Shown here in pieces: positions 49,823 to 61,018 of a stretch of 64,000 nucleotides of DNA. A program made the position numbers and the translations under genes. Below the pieces are notes generated by a model. That model saw only the letters and a list, made by a program, of their open reading frames with translations. It did not search any database and had not been told where the DNA came from. How positions within the stretch are numbered: the first letter of the stretch is position 1; each line of letters starts with the position of its first letter. Origin of the DNA: Cherax quadricarinatus (taxonomy: Eukaryota > Arthropoda > Malacostraca > Decapoda > Parastacidae); the NCBI RefSeq assembly GCF_038502225.1, contig NC_091303.1, positions 24,037,385-24,101,384 of the forward strand, read 5' to 3'.

Positions 49823-52350
49823 TGAGCCTGTAATTCTGACGATTACAGCGATTTCTGGAGATAAAGTTGTCGACCAGCAAGACGGCCATTTCGTGTGACC
49901 AGTAGGCCTATCGACTACCGAGGTTCACCCCATCCAGCTACCTCAAGCCAGCTACTCTACCAGCTTCTACATTATTCACTGGTCAGTCTCTTTGTATTAG
50001 TGTTTCCTGCTTTTTTGCATTACTCCCGAGGGGTTGACCCGAGTTTGCAAAATAAGCCAGCTTCCAGTCTGTGGTGGGGGAGTCAGAACACCCGAGCCCA
50101 GTCCAGCCTAGCCTACTCCATCCAATTATTTTGCCTGCCAAGCCAGCTTCCACCCCTGCTGTGCTCATCGTGTGAAGTTATCAAGCTATTCTGTGTGAAG
50201 GGTTAAGATAAGCCAGCTAGCAACTAACCCAGGTGTCTTACCCCAGTACTCAAGCAAGCCACATGAGTAGCCTTCATCGCTTGTGATTCAAGTTCCAAGC
50301 ATTCTGAGTGCTCCTTGTCATCCTTGTGGTGTTGTAGTATTTCGTGGGTTTCTTCTAAGCCAGCCGGCTTAGAATTATCTTCGCGGCAGTGTGGGTTTTC
50401 TCAGTGAGGCTTACGACGTTCAACCCATAAGCCCAACCACTCACGATCACGTGTGTCGCACCATTGCCGGTCTCAGACGCCTTGCTCAGCCATTACCCAC
50501 AAACCCAACTAAAGTCGGCCATTACAACTCATCTACCTCATCAGTGTTTTGGTGCACTGCTAAGGGTTGTAGCACCATATTTTAAGGACCACATAGGGGG
50601 TCAAGAGCTAGAGTGTGTTCGCGCCATCTTTATAAAGCCTCCTGTGTGTTGTCTCTCGCCGATTTAAGCGCAATTCTACGATCATCTGTGCAGAGGACAG
50701 CAGCAAGACGATATAAACAATCCATCAGTCTCATTTTTCAAGTGTTACAGCGATAATATTTTTTTTTAGAGACATTTGCGAGTGTTGAGACATTTCTTTT
50801 GTGTTCCCAGTGAATTTTTCTCTTAGTGACATTCAGTGACTCTTGATCAGACTCAGTGTTTATCATGTACTGATTGCATTAATTTCTTTTAATCTCCTTA
50901 ATTCAGTGTTAATTTTCGTGCATTATTTTATATCTGTTGTGTTGTGTTTCTTTTTATACACACTTGAAGTAAGTACTTAGTGTTTCCTTTGTTGTGTGTG
51001 CAACATATGAGCAGTATAGAACTTGTGTTTAAACTTCAGAATTCCAGTGAATTAACTCAGTAAATTTTTCACCTCATATTCTGCATCACAACTCAGTGTT
51101 GTCTGTTATTTTTTTTTCTTCCCAGCATTTGTGTAATTCTATTTTTGTTCCCTGTGTGTTGAACATTCTTGTGTTCATATTCCTTTATTCAGCCAGTGTT
51201 TAATTTGTCTTATTTCCACAGACAATAGTGCCATTTTTAAAGCTCCAGCAAGAAATCTGTTTACAAAATTTTTTAAAACATCAAGTTTCATTGCAAGAAA
51301 ATTCTAGTATTGTGTGTATGTTGATGTGTTCTGCATCACTGTAAGTGTTCAACCCTCTGTTTTGTTATGTATTTTTTGCACCTATTATTTTTTTCATGTT
51401 TTATTGAACAAATTCACTCTTAGTGCAATTTTTAAATTCTCCTTCTAAAGTAAATTGTTCTTTTGCTTGTTGTTTAAGTGCAGTTAAGAGTTAAAGTGTT
51501 CATTCCTTGATATATTTCTTTTCTTGTGTGTTATAATTTTTATTATTGCACATAGACTCATTTTGCAATAATTCTTGTGCAAATATTGTGTTGCTATTAA
51601 AGTTTTTCTTGCAGGAAATTTTATGCAGTGTTGTGCAATACAGTTTATTACAGTGCAGTTTCTTATGCTCTGTTCTGTGCATAGTATTTTATTCTGTCTG
51701 TCATTTTATTTTTTTTAATTTCAGTGAATTGTGTGTTTGTTTTAATTTTTGCACAAGTTTATTGAGTCCATTCTATTATTTTATTGTGTATTTTCCTTGT
51801 TGCATTGAAAGTAAAGACAACTCACTGTGCCATTTATTCAATTTAAAGTAAAAGTTGAGCATATTAGATTTGAGCAAAGTACAAGTTCTCTTGATTTTCA
51901 GTGTTTGTTAAGTTGCATATTATTCTTGTGTGAGTTCTTTGCTTACTGTGTAACTTGTCAATTTTTAATTACTTATGCAGAATAGTTAAGCATTTTTTTT
52001 TCCATTTAAGCTTACTGTGTCATTCTCTCCATTTTTCTTGACTTATGCCCTTCAGTATTTTCACTGAGAAGATGTCCCAGTCACTTTTGAACGTTCACTT
52101 AGTGTATCATTCCAGTCAAAGTCAATATGAATCAGTCCACAGTACCAACATTCCCTTACTGACTGAAAGACAATACCTAGCCCTTGAGCAATGTGTTTGT
52201 TCTCACAGCTTGTATCTGAGATTTGTTAAAGTGCTGCGAAATGTGAAGTTCAGATTAAGTTCTTATAGATCCGTGAATTACTTATTAACGTAGCCGAGCG
52301 GTCAGGCACTAGTAATTCTGTCATTCCCGTCTGTGTTCCACCTATACCTT
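49823..52350. other. Long leader-like interior of element C
   Basis: About 2.5 kb without a convincing gene. Base composition is balanced to about 50700 and then very T-rich to 52050. An 82-codon frame at 52045-52293 (MPFSIFTEKMSQSLLN) has no recognised domain; it could be a gag remnant. Confidence 0.6.
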
Positions 52351-52355
52351 CAGAC

Positions 52356-52682
52356 TTGCAGGATAGTGTTCCGTTGCCTCAAGTGTCCGGGGACACTCAG
52401 ACTGCCTTGAGTGCACAGCCTATCCCTGCAATGACTGCTAGTTCGAGTAGTAGTTTCTCCACAGGGGATGCCTTGTCAGAAAACGATTACTTGCAACTAG
52501 TAATGCCATCTCTTGTTGATGTGACATGCTGTCTGCAGAAAGACGTCTCTGTTACAGCTAGTGTTCTCACTAGAGTGTCTGTTGTTGTTCCTAATGTTCC
52601 AGATGGTGATCCCATCCTAGTTGACAGTAATCAGTGCATCGTAAGAAGTTATTTCTCGAATAACTTTCACATATTAACGTAA
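52356..52682 (+). other. 108-codon frame of unknown nature in element C
   Basis: MQDSVPLPQVSGDTQTALSA and a serine-rich stretch are visible, with no homology that I recognise. It may be a piece of the element's own gene or chance. The position before the RNase H remnant would fit pol or gag. Confidence 0.3.
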
Positions 52683-52807
52683 GTGTAGTTTCTTTATAGC
52701 TGATACCTCGTGTCACTGTGTGCGACTCAGATTGAATATCAGCATTGTTCACCGTGTTCATTTCTTTTCTCCTGTGCTTGCAGTTGAGATAGTAGATTCG
52801 TTCTCCC

Positions 52808-53239
52808 TTGCTCATATTGCGTGTTATAGCGTTAATTTTTCAACCGGGGGGAGTCATCCACTCCACCGAGTTTGTTCTTTCCTCCAGTAAGGAAGAACTG
52901 TTACCTTTATTCCAGAACAAACAGCCTACTGGAAGGTTAGCCAGATGGTCCCTGACTATCCAAGAGTTCAATCCCACTTTTGAACATTTACCTGGCAAGT
53001 CAAATGTAGTCGCAGATGCTTTATCGCGACACGTTAGTGTAGTTACTGCAGATCCTCCATTTACTGTCGAGGATGTCAAAACTGCACAAAGACTAGATCC
53101 CTTGTGTTCTGGTGTGATTCGATTCCTGCTCCAGGAAGATCTTATTCTTACTGTGAAGCCACCAGCATCCATTAGTGACTTTGTAATGAGCCAAGAATTA
53201 CTGTATCGAATAGTCGAGTTGAGTACTCCTAGCAGATGA
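52808..53239 (+). pseudogene. Ty3/Gypsy RNase H end and integrase start, element C
   Basis: LARWSLTIQEFNPTFEHLPG then SNVVADALSRH is the conserved end of Gypsy RNase H, followed by the spacer toward integrase (VKTAQRLDPLC). The rest of the integrase, including HHCC and DDE motifs, is absent. The RT is missing upstream. Confidence 0.8.
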
Positions 53240-53808
53240 ATTAGTAATTCCACAGTCACTAGTGATTGTAGTTGTATCTTTTGTAAATACTCGTTCAGCT
53301 CTCTCTCAGTCAAGGCATGTGTTAGCCATTGCAGAGGAATTCGATCCTCCCAGAGATGATAACCATTCTGCATACGTAAACCTCACCCTCGCAGAATTGG
53401 GTTTAAGTGTAAACAGCCTGCATAATTAGATGTCCGAGATGAATGAAATTGTCAACTGTGTGTTTATTATTAGCTGATCAGTTTGTCAGAAATTTTCGTG
53501 TTCACGTTCCCTCCGTATTCTGAGAATTAACAGTCTAGATTTGAGTGCACCGAATCTGCCTTTCTGTTAAACACTTCTTTGTATATAATTATTCTTCCTC
53601 AGAATCCGTAGAGTGCATGAATACAGATCGATCGATCAATTCCATCCATATTGTATAATGATTTGTACTTATAGTTTGTAATGATTACGTTAACACCCAT
53701 TACGTCAAAATCATGTTGTACCATCCATTAGTTCTAAGTTATATATGCATTTGTTATTGTATAGAATCAGCCCAGGTCCGCCTGCCTGTTCAGCCTATAG
53801 ATAGTAGT

Positions 53809-53826
53809 GTATGTCGGGACGACATA
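53809..53826. repeat. Short palindrome before the right LTR of element C
   Basis: GTATGTCGGGACGACATACG forms 8-base arms (GTATGTCG and CGACATAC) about 20 bases before the right LTR. No normal purine tract is seen there. Confidence 0.6.
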
Positions 53827-53842
53827 CGTAACATGACCGAGC

Positions 53843-54137
53843 TGTCAGCATAGTTGCTGATCCCTGTATTCCCTGTATTATATAGCATAGCATATTAGTA
53901 TCCTCCATGTGCTTTAGACACGAGATCCCTCGTAAGCCTTTGGCTTTGTGTGACGTCATAGGCATACACATGGGCAGTGATCCCTTTGTCCCGCTCTCAC
54001 TCAGCGGCAGACCTACAGGACGTGAACAGGCTTGGCACCGGGCTCCATCTCTCATCTCAGTCTGACAATACACCTACCATCCTACAAGTGTGTCTACCTT
54101 ATCCTACGAAATCTCCATTCAAGAACCCTTTACGATA
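53843..54137 (+). repeat. Right LTR of element C
   Basis: It has the same length and sequence as the left LTR; the flank GTAG follows. Confidence 0.9.
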
Positions 54138-54705
54138 GTAGTCTGCATAACAGTAAACCTTATTTTTTTTTGTAAGAATAAAAATTCAAAGTGGAAAGCC
54201 AAAGAAATATAAGATGGGCCTGGGGATGTGACTAACGAACAGAGAACTTGTTATTTTAGTGCCAGGAATGTCTTTCTTGTTTATTCTGAACCCTATTTGG
54301 AAATTGGCATCTTTTGAAATTTGTGTGAAATTGGCAAAATTGATAAATTCTGACCACTTTATTGGATAGTTGAAATTGGTATATGGGTGGTTTCTTGTAC
54401 TCATTCAATAGAAAAAAATGGAGTTCTAGCGAAATAGTTATGATTTTTGTGAACTAGTACACTGGAATTGGCCGAAAATAGGGCTCAAAGTGGGCAAAAT
54501 CGCCGATGCGTAAACATCGTCGAGACTGCTAACTTTGCGAGAGCATAATTCCGTAAGTTTTCCATCAAATTTCATACTTTTGGTGTCATTATGATCGGGA
54601 AAAGATTCTCTATCTTTTCATAAGAAAAAATAATTTTTTTTTTTTAAATTTGGCTGACCCTGAGAACAAGTCTCTGAGAGGACCTGTCGACCCCCAAAGG
54701 GTTAA

Positions 54706-55939
54706 AGCAGTGTGTGATAAAGAAGGAAGGCCTGAAACAGAGTGTGTGCTTAGCACAGGCTGGTTCCACACCTTTAAGTTGCATAATAAGTTACATAACA
54801 TTAAGTTTTCTGGTTAAAGTGCTTCAGCTGATCATACAGCAGCAAGTAATTTCCCTGTTGAATTGCAGGAAATTATTTCTGAGGGTGGCTATGAGCCACA
54901 TCAAGTGTTTAATGCTGATAAGACAAGTGTTATTTGGAAAAAATGCCCAATTGAACTTATACCAGTCAGCAAGACAAGAGTGCACCAGGCTTCAAGACAG
55001 CAAAGGATTGCTTCACCTTGCTCCTTTGTGGTAATGCATCAGGTGATTTCAAGTGTAAGCCCATGGTTATTTACCACTCTAAGAATCCTCATGCTTTGAA
55101 AAGTGTAGATAAAAACACCTTACCAGTAATTTGAAGGTAAAATCAGTCAGCATGGATGACAGAGGAAATATTTATTGCCTGGTTTAAGCATCACTTTATT
55201 CCTGAAGTCAAGTTTTACCTGCACAGCAAGAACCTTGCATTCAAGGCTCTCTTCATTCTTGATAATTCCCATACTCATCCACAAGCTTTGCTGGATGTGA
55301 CCCCACATATAAAAGTTATATTTTTACCACCAAATACATCTTTAATACAAGCACTGGATCGGGGAGTTATTAAGTCATTCAAGTGTAACTACACAAAAAA
55401 GGTTATGAAAAAGCTGGTTGCATCAATGGACTCTGGACTCTAACGTGGCAGTACCAAGTTTCTGGATAAATTTAACATTACAGATTCTATCAGTTATTCT
55501 AGAAGTGCACAGAATGAAGTGCCCCAATCAACATTAAATGCAGGCTGGGGAAAGTTATGGCCTTCTGTGGTTAATTCTTTCACTGGTTTTCCCTTGCTTG
55601 AGTCAGGTTCAGGAAACTGTTCAGCTGGCAAGGAGATTACCAGGTGATGGTTTTGAAGATATGAATGAGCTCTTAGAAGATGATGATGAAGACAGAAGTC
55701 CAGGGGAAATGTTGGCAGAGCTCGATGCACAGATACAAGGGAGGGAGTTAACAGAAGAAGATGAAGAACCTGAAGAAAAACAGTTAACACTGCAGCAGTT
55801 ACGTGAGCAGTTCCATGCTGCTGCTAAACTAGCAGACTTTTTCACTGAAAAGGACCCTGACAAATCTAGAAGCAGTGCTTTGAAACAGGGTCTAGACCAG
55901 CTGATGATGCCTTACCATCAGCAGTATAATGTATTGTAG
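54706..55939 (+). pseudogene. Tigger-2 transposase, degraded
   Basis: HTH end: GWFHTFKLHN. First catalytic region: VFNADKTSVIWKKCP, where DET is expected, so the acid after D is lost. Middle: WFKHHFIPEVKFYL, LFILDNSHTHP (second D) and LIQALDRGVIKSFK (third D) at 55156-55443. Acidic C-terminal part: LLEDDDEDRSPGEM, and KLADFF near the end, a PCNA-peptide-like pattern. Several stops and frameshifts occur. Confidence 0.78.
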
Positions 55940-56374
55940 GGTAAAAAGAGCCCAGAGATCCATTACAGAATTTATGCACACTCCAATACAACCACTGACT
56001 TCAGTACCAGAACTTCTACCATCCACTTCTGTTGACAACCAACCATCCACCTCAGCCCAGTAGGGCCACACCCTCCATATCCACTCTCTCCTCAACCATC
56101 CACACACACCATTACCCACAATTTAAGGTAAGAAATACTATTATTTCTATTGCATTTGTAGTCTTAAGCAGTAATATATCATGACAATGAACTACAATTA
56201 TATATTCTTTTATTTTTGTAAAATATGTTGGTCTAAAAAAAGTTGTTTGGCTTTTTGGGGACTCTTAGGAACGTAACCCTATTTTTCCCATAAGTTCTTC
56301 AGTTCATTTAACACGATTTTACCTAACATGGCATTTTCAGGAACGAAACTACCATGCTAAATGACGGTCTACTG
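54706..56374 (+). mobile_element. Tigger-2 element, 5' part missing
   Basis: This is a plus-strand pogo/Tigger-type element of another family. Transposase pieces run from KAVCDKEGRPETE (54706) to 55939. A 3' UTR and the terminal repeat ending GACGGTCTACTG at 56374, before TA, follow. The left end is lost at the piggyBac TTAA (54702-54705). Confidence 0.75.
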
Positions 56375-56376
56375 TA

Positions 56377-56726
56377 CTCAGTACTTAACTTTATCTACAA
56401 AGCTAACGAATCACTCTCCACTGCCTCAAAATATCACTGCTCACTGTGTTACTTCCCTAGCCACAGAACCTCATAACTAAATGCTCTAAGTACAATAAAT
56501 TCTCATATTTTAACCTAATGCAAATGAATAAAAAATATTTTAAAAGATGTATAACCTATTGTATTATTAGTGCAACCTTATCAAACTATCTTTTGTATGT
56601 CTAGTGTTAAGTAATCAGTAATGTATTAAGTTTAGATTGCTTGTAATGCCAAGGCATGATAGTGGCTCTCTTTGCACTTCAAATCATTGTAAACCCTCAC
56701 TGTAAACTACTTATGTAATTTTTTTT
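56377..56726. other. Unassigned, possibly an old LINE 3' UTR
   Basis: AT-rich with AATAAA-like words at 56500 and GCCAAGGCATGATAGTGGCT and TTTGCACTTCAAATC later. No reading frame or end motif assigns it to a family in this window. Confidence 0.35.
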
Positions 56727-56730
56727 TTAA

Positions 56731-57087
56731 CCCTTTGACTGTTTAAGCCGTATATATACGTCTTAAGCACCACTGTTTCTGACGTATTTATACGCATAAA
56801 TTCTAGCGGCTTCAAATCAAGCAGGAGAAAGCTGGTAGGCCCACATGTGAGAGAATGGGTCTCCATGGTCAGTGTGCACCATATAAAAAAAATCGGGGAG
56901 CCAGTGGTGCATTGTGGGAATGCCATTTCAGTTGTCCTTTTTCAGCATGCTTAGCGGTAAGAAATATGTGACTCCCCAGCAAATCTGGGACTCTTCTCTT
57001 CCCAAGTGATGCTCTAATACAGATGGAAGTGTCAGTGAAGATCAATTTCATGATTTCGAGGAGTTTGAGACCAAAAGCAATTTTTTT
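56731..57087 (+). mobile_element. piggyBac-like left end with transposase start
   Basis: After TTAA (56727-56730) CCCTTTGACTGTTTAAGCCG starts the element. GAGAAAGCTGGTAGGCC is shared with 49000-49513. At about 56947 an ATG opens MLSGKKYVTPQQIWDSSLP, resembling a piggyBac-transposase N-terminus, broken by a stop soon after. The right end is not found. Confidence 0.65.
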
Positions 57088-57169
57088 ATTCTTTTGCTAC
57101 CTTAACTTGCATATTTTATCTTGTCAATTTAAATCTAGTTATACTCTAATTCTTGTAAACAACTTATAT

Positions 57170-57545
57170 AACACCTTAGTGCAATTACAACTGAGAGTCT
57201 TGTGCCTTTTTTATATCATTAGATTAAACTCAGTTGTACTATAGCTCATTCTAGCTCAATACATAGTCAGTACCAAAGTCATTATATTAGACCATAGTGT
57301 AATTACTAGCGAGAGTCTGGTGCTATTTTTAATTTATATTTCTACATTATTAGATTAAACCTAGTTGTACTATTGCTCACTCTAGGTCAATACATAGACT
57401 ATACCAAAGTCATTACATTAGACCTTAGTGCAATTACAAGTGAGAGTCTTGTGCTATTTTTAATTTGTATTTTTATATTATTAGTTTATACCTAGTTGTA
57501 CTTTAGCTCATTCCAGCACAACACATAGACAACACCAACTTCATC
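57170..57545 (+). repeat. Three ~118-131-bp tandem monomers in the L2-like 5' region
   Basis: Each unit has ACCTTAGTGCAATTACAA-like, GAGAGTCTTGTGC, GATTAAAC and TTGTACT, and AGCTCATTC with CAATACATAG parts. Starts (AGT of the first block) lie at 57178, 57296 and 57427. The repeat directly precedes the ORF, like promoter monomers of some LINEs. Confidence 0.75.
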
Positions 57546-57684
57546 ATGTGTATTAGTGACTATACTCTACATGACCAAAATGCTATAGCTATATACTTGT
57601 CAAAACTTCCCACCACTACAGATATCAGTACTAAAACTCAACACACAACTCAGGATATAAATAACCATAATTTAAACCTAGAAG

Positions 57685-58183
57685 ATGATTGATCACGTTG
57701 ACCCTGATCTAAACCTACATAATCTGACACACAATCAAAACCTATTGGAAAGTAACTGCCTTTACTACACAGCATCACAAGCCAGCACTATCCTAAACAA
57801 TGATAAAAGTCTATCAGTACTTAACTACAACATCAGGTCCTTAAGCAAACACTATGATGACCTCCTGGCACTCCTTGAATCACTCAAGACACCCTTCTCC
57901 TCCATTATTCTTACCGAGACCTGGCTAAAACAGGACACAATAGATATCTACCCTCTACCAGGATACACAGCAATCCACAACTGCAGACCATACCAAGTTG
58001 GGGGTGGTATTGCAATCTATTACTCTAACCAATTATCTTGTATCAGCACCAATTGCTTTAGTGATGAATATGGAGAATACATTTTTGCTAATTTTACTGT
58101 AAAAAACCTTAAGACGCCTATAACAATCGGTGCCATTTACCAGATACCCCACACTAACATCCCAAACTTCAGTGAGAAATTAA
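57685..58183 (+). pseudogene. L2-like endonuclease N-terminal half
   Basis: SVLNYNIRSLSKHYDDL, LTETWLKQDTIDIY, PGYTAIHNCR and GGGIAIYY are AP-endonuclease blocks. It is open from the ATG at 57685 to the piggyBac insertion at 58180. The second half resumes at 61019. Confidence 0.85.
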
Positions 58184-61014
58184 CCCTTCATCGCGCAAGG
58201 GGTCCGAAAATTTGAAATTCGAACTGAACTCCCTATGGTGGATAGAGTAACTCAATACAAGGTCACTGATCCCATATAAATTGATTTCTGATGGTTAGTT
58301 TTCGAGCAATTGCCAATCTCCGAAGACCGAAAATATTAGGCCGCCCCCGACAAAGTGATTAAAAAATTCTATGTTGCAAACTTGCAATTGTTAATAAAAC
58401 ACACCAAAACAATTTTTTAAATTTAATATACAAACAGACAATATAAAAAACATAAATGGAACTTTTATCAAAACATTTTTTAATTGTTACAAAAATATAA
58501 AAAGGAAGCAAATATCAACAATGCCAAATTGCAAAGTGATGCAAGTTTCAATCCCTATATTCCTGAGATTCATTTGGAAGACCAATGATTCTATATTGCT
58601 AATTGGCAAGATGGAAGTCTGTGAAACAATTTCTATCAGTCTTTATGCACAGATTTACTTTGCATACACTACAGACGAATGACGATGTTACCGTTTTTTT
58701 CGAGGTGCTGCAATACTTGCAAGTAAACGGCCTTTGCCCTGCCATTGGGAAGTGCATTAGAGTAATGTCTTTCCTAACACTGTCATCAGGCATTTCTGTA
58801 CGTGTTCCCCTCCCAGGTTTCACTATGCCAACACCATTGGAAGTACATGGTGAATTAGTTGGTGAAGGTCTTGGAGTTGTTCTTAGGCTGCTCCCTCTAA
58901 GGTTTTGTCCTTTAGACCTTGCAATTTCAGAGATAGAATTCCTGAAATACTTCAGTTGCATACACTTTTGCTTTATTGCTCGAGAATCACGGCAATAAAG
59001 CACCCATGCATTCACAACAGCAAGATCAATAATATAGGCAAATAGCCGCATGTACCAACGTTTTGATTTCATTGGTGTTTTGTAGAGATGCACCAACATG
59101 TTGCTTTTGTCAATACCTCCCATGTTTGCATTATAGTTCTTGATGACTGCAGGGCACGATATTTTCTCTTTCCTCTTTGTACCCTTGTTATATCTCTCAA
59201 CAAGACTCATGGGCTCGACCCCAATATCAGTTGTCACTAAAGTCACAACTTTGGTGTCCTTCCATCGTACAACAAGGACACCATCATTGTTGTTGAAGCA
59301 AAAATTGCCCCTGACCACACTGTTTTTTTCCATTTGTTTGATAGGCACCAGATGTGGCTTACCACATCTATTGTCACGTACTGTTCCAGTGTATCTGCAG
59401 TTATACTTATCTCTTAGTAGCTTGACCAAAGGCATACTTGAAAAGAAATTGTCAGCATAGATTGCTGATGTGTTTGTCTTGTTCATAGTTTGTGCAAGTA
59501 CCAGAACAATCTTTGTACTTATTGGAAGTTTAGATTCTTCCTGTGGCAGCTGTATGGGATGTGTGTCAAAAGTTGTTGTGCCTTGATACATGAGTATATC
59601 ATGTATGAGTCCATCTTGACTTGCACGACAAAAAAGTTTGAAACCCCCACTTATCTGGTTTTGTTTTGATGTACTGCCTTAGGTTTCCAGCAGTTTTACC
59701 CTTGAAACCAACCATGACTTCATCAATAGATTGCTTGGGTGTAGCTGGAATTTTCAAGCAAGCATTAGTTAGTTCAGTGTAAAGAGGCCTTACTTTGTAG
59801 AATCTGTCATTATCCTTTTTTGTGTTGTCATTGAAATGAATATGACTTCTAAGGTACCTAAACCTCTTAGACGCCATGCTATCTGCAACCTGTTGGCTCC
59901 TAAAACCAGCTTTCCAATAGTCTTCGAGGGATGGTAGTGAATTAATACCCATGAACAACAAAATACCTATGAACCTCATGATCTCTTCAGAATCTGTTGA
60001 AAAAGTACTATTTACGTCTTGTTGCCTTGTATACAAATTTGTTTGATATGCTATGTTATCTATCATGGCTGGAGTAACGAACATACAAAAATACTCATAT
60101 GGAGACCTAATTGCAAGAGGCTTTTCATGTTCATATGCCGGCAAAGGATCATTTTCAATGTCATCTACGGTCCACTCAGATGAAACTTGAAGAGCAATAT
60201 TCTCATGGATCTCTTCCTCATCCGGGTATTCCTCAATCCTAAAAGTTTTCTTTTTCCTCATTACTTTCTGCTTTTTGGCTGGCCTTTCTTCCCTTTCTTC
60301 CTCCTCATCATCAGTTGACATCTCTGCATCCTGTGCATCCGGTGGCAAGTATTCATCACCACTATCCAGCAATTCTGGTTCGTCTACCTCTGGTTCTGAG
60401 TCACTGTCTTCAGAAACGCAGATATACCTCGACCTGCTGGTCGACTGCTCCCCATAAAACAGCCTCTCATGGAACTGGAAGGACAATAGAAACCTCCTGT
60501 ATAAATCCAGACCACTACAGAGTTCATATATGCAATTGAAAATTTTTTATAAATATTTATTTGACTAAAATTGGACATTCCCGGAAACTCGCGCAATACC
60601 GAAATAATTCGGACTAAAATGCTTGCACTTTTTTCAACTGCATGCTACACTCATATTATGCTTCACACGGACTTTAGGTATATATCAAAATATGCCTAAA
60701 CTATTCATGTAAGCACTAAACACAACAATCAGTACTTACCGACATTGTAGAATATATAATCCAAGAGTAGATTAGCAAGGGTGGAGGGAAAAATGCGCGT
60801 GTGTTCGAAGCCAAGCCGCTAGTGTTTATATTTTGATCTCTCAACCAATGGGAAGGCGGCAGAAGCGAACTGTACTTAGCTGAAGAGACTCAGGGAAGGC
60901 TTGTGATTGGTTGGAACTAAAGAACGGGAAGCTGGCCGCGCGGGGCGCGAAGTATGACACGCGCCAAAAACACGTAATCAATACCGAATTTTTTCGGCCC
61001 AACAGGATAAAGGG
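58184..61014 (-). mobile_element. piggyBac transposon in the L2-like LINE
   Basis: This 2831-base element has TTAA on both sides (58180-58183 and 61015-61018). Ends are CCCTTCATCGCG and the complement of CAGGATAAAGGG. The transposase is on the minus strand with one frameshift. The same LINE in copy 1 shows the single TTAA. The sequence beyond the gene (60487-61014) is the element's 5' region with GC-rich part at 60900-60970. Confidence 0.93.
58599..60486 (-). pseudogene. piggyBac transposase, one frameshift
   Basis: The frame starts at 60486. Residues 25-70 are very acidic; the core begins near 125. Catalytic aspartates: D255 in SIDEVMVGFKGK of the first part (to 59599), then D47 (YADNFFSS) and D161 (GGIDKSN) of the second part (59591-58599). 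A C-terminal cysteine cluster CKYC, CSVC, C and C/H follows. The break near 59650 is one extra G in a G run (GTGGGGG). It is otherwise intact, so the loss is recent. piggyBac enzymes cut at TTAA without leaving scars. Confidence 0.9.
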
Positions 61015-61018
61015 TTAA

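Larger units (their letters stand above)
49514..54137 (+). mobile_element. LTR retrotransposon C, mostly non-coding
   Basis: This 4624-base element has two 295-base LTRs (49514-49808 and 53843-54137) that I read as identical, and TSD GTAG (49510-49513 and 54138-54141). A primer-site-like TGGTGACAGCGG follows the left LTR. The interior is largely AT-rich and without long frames; only an RNase H/integrase remnant (52808-53239) marks it as Ty3/Gypsy. Identity of the LTRs means a recent insertion, so the element must use proteins from elsewhere. Confidence 0.88.
49000..54701. mobile_element. piggyBac-like element, non-autonomous, split by LTR element C
   Basis: The left end is CCCTTTGGGGGG after TTAA (48996-48999); the right end is CCCCCAAAGG plus G before TTAA (54702-54705). 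Outside element C about 515 and 560 bases remain and no transposase is seen. The left part shares GAGAAAGCTGGTAGGCC with the left end at 56731, and the right part matches 39853-40120 reversed. The two flanks are different hosts (LINE on the left, Tigger-2 on the right), so the element is probably chimeric. Confidence 0.75.

Noticed and set aside
52356..52682. A small secreted or host protein in element C
   Set aside because: No signal peptide or domain; it is inside a young LTR element and may be chance.
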